Below, one piece after another: positions 60,803 through 64,000 of a stretch of DNA of 64,000 nt (its first letter is position 1; each line of letters starts with the position of its first letter). Both the position numbers and the translations under genes were made by a program. The notes beneath the pieces are model-generated. The model was not told the DNA's origin, did no database searches, and saw only the letters and a list, made by a program, of their open reading frames with translations. The DNA is from Wansuia hejianensis (GTDB lineage: Bacteria > Bacillota > Clostridia > Lachnospirales > Lachnospiraceae): contig NZ_CP060635.1 of the NCBI RefSeq assembly GCF_014337215.1, positions 2,245,501-2,309,500 on the forward strand. Reading direction: 5' to 3'.

Positions 60803-61669
60803 TTAATCTTGGTCAAATATGATGTTCTGGGTATCGTCTGTAAAATCTTCCAGATGAAGGACTCCTGACATTCCTGAGAGCTTCGGCAATATTGCCGCAA
60901 CCCTGGTCATCTTTTCCTCCAGATAGGAATCTGTGCCCAACGAGATCCGGACCTGTCCATAATTCAGGGTCATTGACTGATTTCTGGCGAATTCCACGCT
61001 GTCAGGCTGAATCTCATATTTGTCAATCATACGGGTCAGCGCCAGTATGGTGTTGAATACCGAAGGATCTTCCACCGGAAGAATCTCCCCGACAGCCACA
61101 CTCTCATAATTCAGGCCCGTAATCAGAGGGACGTCCGTCAAAGCCGGACGGAAGGCTGTGGTATCTGTCTTGCTTCCGCTCATGGCGCCGCCGCTCTCTG
61201 CCTGCCCATCCTCTCCGGCAGGTCCGGCGGCCGGGGAGTTGCTGTCATCCGTACTCTGTGACTCCGCTGCCGAAAGAGATTCCAGCACCAGACCGTCTTT
61301 ATCAAAATAGTAATCCATATCCTCCTGCCGGACATAGCCGATGGGCTGTTTTTCATTGACATGCAGGCGGATCTTATTCCTGTTTAAGTATTCCACATCT
61401 ACGGATTCCATAAACGGGATATCATCCAGATTAATATGCCCCTGGAAGGTGGAAAGCAGAACGGAATTGTGGGCGAAGAAGCCCTCCAGCGCCATATTCT
61501 CCACTTCCTTTTCTGTATACCTGGTATTCCCGACAACCTCCACCTCTGTGATATAAAACAACCCCCAGAACAGCAAAAGCGCCAGAACTACCACACCAAC
61601 AACAGACCACCGGATCATCCGCCTGGTCTTTTTGGAGGCTTTTCGGTAATTTGACTTTCTTTTACGCAT
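60803..61669 (-). CDS. divIB: Cell division protein DivIB/FtsQ
   Basis: 288 residues: short basic cytoplasmic start (MRKRKSNYRKASKKTRR), one membrane helix (VVGVVVLALLLFWGLFYI), POTRA domain with VEVVGNTRYTEKEVENMALEG, then FMESVDVEYLNRNKIRLHVNEKQPIGYV. A Ser/Gly/Asp-rich insert (about 135-170) lies in the middle. Two bases after the murA stop. Confidence 0.92.
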   Translation of the reverse strand: MRKRKSNYRKASKKTRRMIRWSVVGVVVLALLLFWGLFYITEVEVVGNTRYTEKEVENMALEGFFAHNSVLLSTFQGHINLDDIPFMESVDVEYLNRNKIRLHVNEKQPIGYVRQEDMDYYFDKDGLVLESLSAAESQSTDDSNSPAAGPAGEDGQAESGGAMSGSKTDTTAFRPALTDVPLITGLNYESVAVGEILPVEDPSVFNTILALTRMIDKYEIQPDSVEFARNQSMTLNYGQVRISLGTDSYLEEKMTRVAAILPKLSGMSGVLHLEDFTDDTQNIIFDQD

Positions 61670-61670
61670 C

Positions 61671-62927
61671 TTAACTCCTGTATATCCTGCTGATTCTTCC
61701 TCCCAGCAGAGTAATGTCTTTTTCTATATGCTCATAGCCCCGGTCAATATAGGTCAGCTCATCAATCTCAGTGCTGCCCTCGGCTGCCAGACCGGCCACA
61801 ACCAGAGCGGCGCCGCCTCTCAGATCCTCGGCGCTCACACAGGCACCGTGCAGGCTTCCGCCCTTTATCTCCAGCACATCGCCGCACTTTTGGATATCGG
61901 CGCCCATTTTCCGCATCTGCATAGCCGCTTTATAACGATCCTCAAAAATCGTCTCCCGGATCCTGCTGCTTCCCTCCAGCGTAGCGCACACTGCTGCCAG
62001 CGGTGACTGAAGATCCGTCGGAAATCCCGGATATCCTGCAGTTTCCAGAAAAGGAACAGCCTTTCTCACGCGGCTGCTGTCCGTAACTAGTGTACCACTT
62101 TTCACTTGATATTGTCCACCCATTTTCTGATATACGCCCAGGACAGCCTCCATCTCCTCTACCGGAGCACTCTCCAGGGCAACCTTTCCCCTGGTCGCGG
62201 CGCCGGCAAACAGATACGTACCTGCCACGATCCGGTCGGAAGGCACCGAAAATTCAGCCGGATGCAGCCGGCATACGCCTTTAATGAGGATTTCTCCGGT
62301 TCCCTCTCCTTTAATCCTGGCACCCATGGCCCGCAGGAAATGGCAGAGATGGATAATTTCCGGTTCTCTGGCGCAATTGGACAGGCAAGTCACTCCCGCC
62401 GCCACAACTGCCGCCATCACGGCGTTCTCAGTGGCCCCTACGCTGATTCTCGGAAAACAGTACCGGCACCCCGTCAGCTTTCCCGCACGGGCATGAAGGC
62501 CGCAGCTATCCTCATAGATCTCCACCCCCAGAGCCTTAAGCACTGCCAGGTGAAGATCGATCGGCCTCCGGCCAATCGTACATCCGCCCGGATAACTGAT
62601 TGAAATCTGCCCGTATCTGGGAAGAAAACTGCCCAGTAAAAAAACAGAGGAGCGCATTTTATCCGCATACGCTCCCGGAATTTCGCCCGAATATATATTG
62701 CTGCAGTCTATCAAAAGGCTATCCCTGCACCATCTGGTTCTGGCGCCTACAGATTTTAGAATTTCTTCCATACACCATACGTCTGCGATTCTGGGACAAT
62801 GATGAAATACTACGGTTCCCCGCTGCAGAAGGGCGGCAGCCATCATGGGCAGAACCGCATTTTTTGATCCTTGTATCCGGACATTTCCCGACAGGGGATA
62901 TCCGCCTTCCATTTGATATAGATCCAC
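61671..62927 (-). CDS. murA: UDP-N-acetylglucosamine 1-carboxyvinyltransferase (MurA)
   Basis: 418 residues from GTG 62927 (GGGAGAG upstream), the standard family length; an in-frame ATG at 62954 lacks a ribosome-binding site. Opening MEGGYPLSGNVRIQGSKNAV, catalytic cysteine in YPGGCTIGRRPIDLH (the loop residue attacked by fosfomycin), and GYPGFPTDLQSP. First committed step of peptidoglycan synthesis. Within the division cluster. Confidence 0.94.
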   Translation of the reverse strand: MDLYQMEGGYPLSGNVRIQGSKNAVLPMMAAALLQRGTVVFHHCPRIADVWCMEEILKSVGARTRWCRDSLLIDCSNIYSGEIPGAYADKMRSSVFLLGSFLPRYGQISISYPGGCTIGRRPIDLHLAVLKALGVEIYEDSCGLHARAGKLTGCRYCFPRISVGATENAVMAAVVAAGVTCLSNCAREPEIIHLCHFLRAMGARIKGEGTGEILIKGVCRLHPAEFSVPSDRIVAGTYLFAGAATRGKVALESAPVEEMEAVLGVYQKMGGQYQVKSGTLVTDSSRVRKAVPFLETAGYPGFPTDLQSPLAAVCATLEGSSRIRETIFEDRYKAAMQMRKMGADIQKCGDVLEIKGGSLHGACVSAEDLRGGAALVVAGLAAEGSTEIDELTYIDRGYEHIEKDITLLGGRISRIYRS

Positions 62928-63012
62928 CGTCCGCTCTCCCGTACACCTTCTCATATTATCATATGCAGGCTTCCGGAATTTGCCACACAGGAACCCCCGG
63001 ACGGGACTGTTA

Positions 63013-64000
63013 TCACCTTTCCAGATAAAAGCCCTGATTCCTGGATACCGAAAGAGCCAGCCCCATCTCTCCCAGAAGGAACACAACCGAGGTTCCTCCA
63101 TAGCTGATAAATGGAAGCGTAATACCAGTATTAGGAATTGAGTTTGTCACCACGGCAATATTTAAGATAACCTGAATTGCTATATGTCCCATGATACCGG
63201 CCGCGATCAGCGCCCCGCACAGATCCGGCGCATGCGTAGAAATCACCATCAGGCGCCAGATCAGCAGGGCAAACACCAGCATGACCAAAATCGCCCCCAC
63301 GAGCCCCAGCTCCTCGCAGATGATAGAGAATATCATATCGTTCTGCGCTTCCGGCACAAATCCCAGCTTCTGCAGCGAGCTTCCCAGCCCTTTTCCGAAA
63401 ATCCCTCCGCTGCCTATCGCATAAAGCCCCTGAATCGTCTGAAACCCCTTATCAAAAGCCTCCGGATTCTTCCAGATCGCCAGACGCTCCATCCGGTAGC
63501 TTTCTACACTCAGAAACACCGCGATAAACCCTATCCCGGCGCCTCCAATCCAGAAAAATGGCAGATATCTGGGATTAGAGACAAATATGGTGATTATTCC
63601 CACCCCCAGAACAATAATTGCCGTGCTCAGATTGTTCGATCCGACCAAACCCACAATCGGAAGAATGCTGACCAGAACCAAAACCATAAACAGAAAGCTA
63701 GTGGTTTTCCGCCTCGTCCTTTCGATCACCCATGCCAGAAACAGAATCACAGCCACCTTGGCAAATTCCGAGGGCTGAAATGACAGCGGCCCCAGAGACA
63801 GCCATCTCTTAGAGCCATTATATTCCTGGCCAAAAAACAACACAGCCGTAGACAGCCCCAGCGCGACCAGATACAGAGCCGGAGCATACTTAAGGATATT
63901 GTGGTAGTCCATCTTCGCAACCACATACATCCCCAGCACCCCCAGCGCCGTAGCAAAAATCTGCTTCTTAAAATAATAGGCAGGATCATTAAATTTCACC
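63013..64000 (-). CDS. ftsW: FtsW/RodA/SpoVE-family peptidoglycan polymerase (partial)
   Basis: Polytopic protein, about nine of ten helices visible; the first helix lies beyond the right edge, and the GTG at 63999 is internal. Conserved parts: GSKRWLSLGPLSFQPSEFAKVA, GSGGIFGKGLGSSLQKLGFVPEAQNDMIFSIICEELGL and PFISYGGTS. SEDS-type glycan polymerase; FtsW or SpoVE is favoured by its place before murA and divIB. Confidence 0.92.
   Translation of the reverse strand, partial: VKFNDPAYYFKKQIFATALGVLGMYVVAKMDYHNILKYAPALYLVALGLSTAVLFFGQEYNGSKRWLSLGPLSFQPSEFAKVAVILFLAWVIERTRRKTTSFLFMVLVLVSILPIVGLVGSNNLSTAIIVLGVGIITIFVSNPRYLPFFWIGGAGIGFIAVFLSVESYRMERLAIWKNPEAFDKGFQTIQGLYAIGSGGIFGKGLGSSLQKLGFVPEAQNDMIFSIICEELGLVGAILVMLVFALLIWRLMVISTHAPDLCGALIAAGIMGHIAIQVILNIAVVTNSIPNTGITLPFISYGGTSVVFLLGEMGLALSVSRNQGFYLER

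Noticed and set aside
61671..63101. Longer murA start at 63101
   Set aside because: Would overlap ftsW; GTG 62927 gives the normal 418-residue length with a ribosome-binding site.

Overview
The window looks like a Firmicutes chromosome, most likely a gut clostridium of the Lachnospiraceae type. The evidence is strong AGGAGG ribosome-binding sites, frequent GTG/TTG starts, a clostridial division cluster (ftsW-murA-divIB-ftsZ) at the right edge, Tn1549-type transposon genes, and many ABC, ECF and FGGY-kinase sugar genes. The species cannot be named from the sequence alone. Nearly all genes right of 27.8 kb are on the minus strand.

Region 1 (1 to about 27.8 kb) is a mosaic mobile or accessory region. 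It opens with a large serine recombinase running off the left edge, followed by transposon-companion genes (TnpW, cysteine-rich VLP proteins, a sigma-like protein, a RhuM-family protein, TnpV, a RepA_N fragment). Two related IS3-family elements (5632-6995 and 8978-10349) and two tandem IS91-like units (from 8406 and from 11373) follow. The second IS3 copy sits inside the transposase of the first IS91-like unit. Cargo comes next: a TetR-controlled pair of ABC exporters (13.0-17.2 kb), a Zur-type zinc-uptake operon (zur, small Cys-rich membrane protein, adcA with a nested ZinT domain, adcC, adcB, lipoprotein; 18.0-22.6 kb) bracketed by two copies of a winged-helix gene, and an MntR-like regulator with an ECF transporter and another TetR (23.2-27.2 kb). 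The region ends in a broken AraC gene and a dense run of perfect palindromes (27601-27787).

Region 2 (27.9-38.5 kb) is a sugar-catabolic operon with a divergent LacI regulator: SDR dehydrogenase, ribose-type ABC transporter, alpha/beta hydrolase, split transketolase and FGGY kinase. The kinase plus two-subunit transketolase resembles the known apulose kinase/apulose-4-phosphate transketolase route, but with a dehydrogenase where an isomerase would be expected.

Region 3 (38.6-49.0 kb) holds a sodium-symporter-family transporter, a LysR regulator, and a minus-strand operon with L-ascorbate/L-xylulose-type genes: FGGY kinase, UlaG-like lactonase, DeoR regulator, UlaE and UlaF epimerases, a repeat-containing orphan protein, a uroporphyrinogen-decarboxylase-like protein and a YczE-type membrane protein. 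No PTS and no keto-gulonate-phosphate decarboxylase is present.

Region 4 (49.0-58.9 kb) is a ten-gene minus-strand operon with an unusual gene combination: SDR, two SnoaL/NTF2-like proteins, a complete Opp/Dpp-type ABC importer, a C45-family Ntn acyl-hydrolase and an orphan membrane protein. I consider it the best candidate for an undescribed catabolic system: import of an amide-linked or acylated compound, deacylation, then oxidation and dehydration or isomerisation.

Region 5 (59.4-64.0 kb) is the core division and wall cluster ftsW-murA-divIB-ftsZ, ending in a long hairpin.
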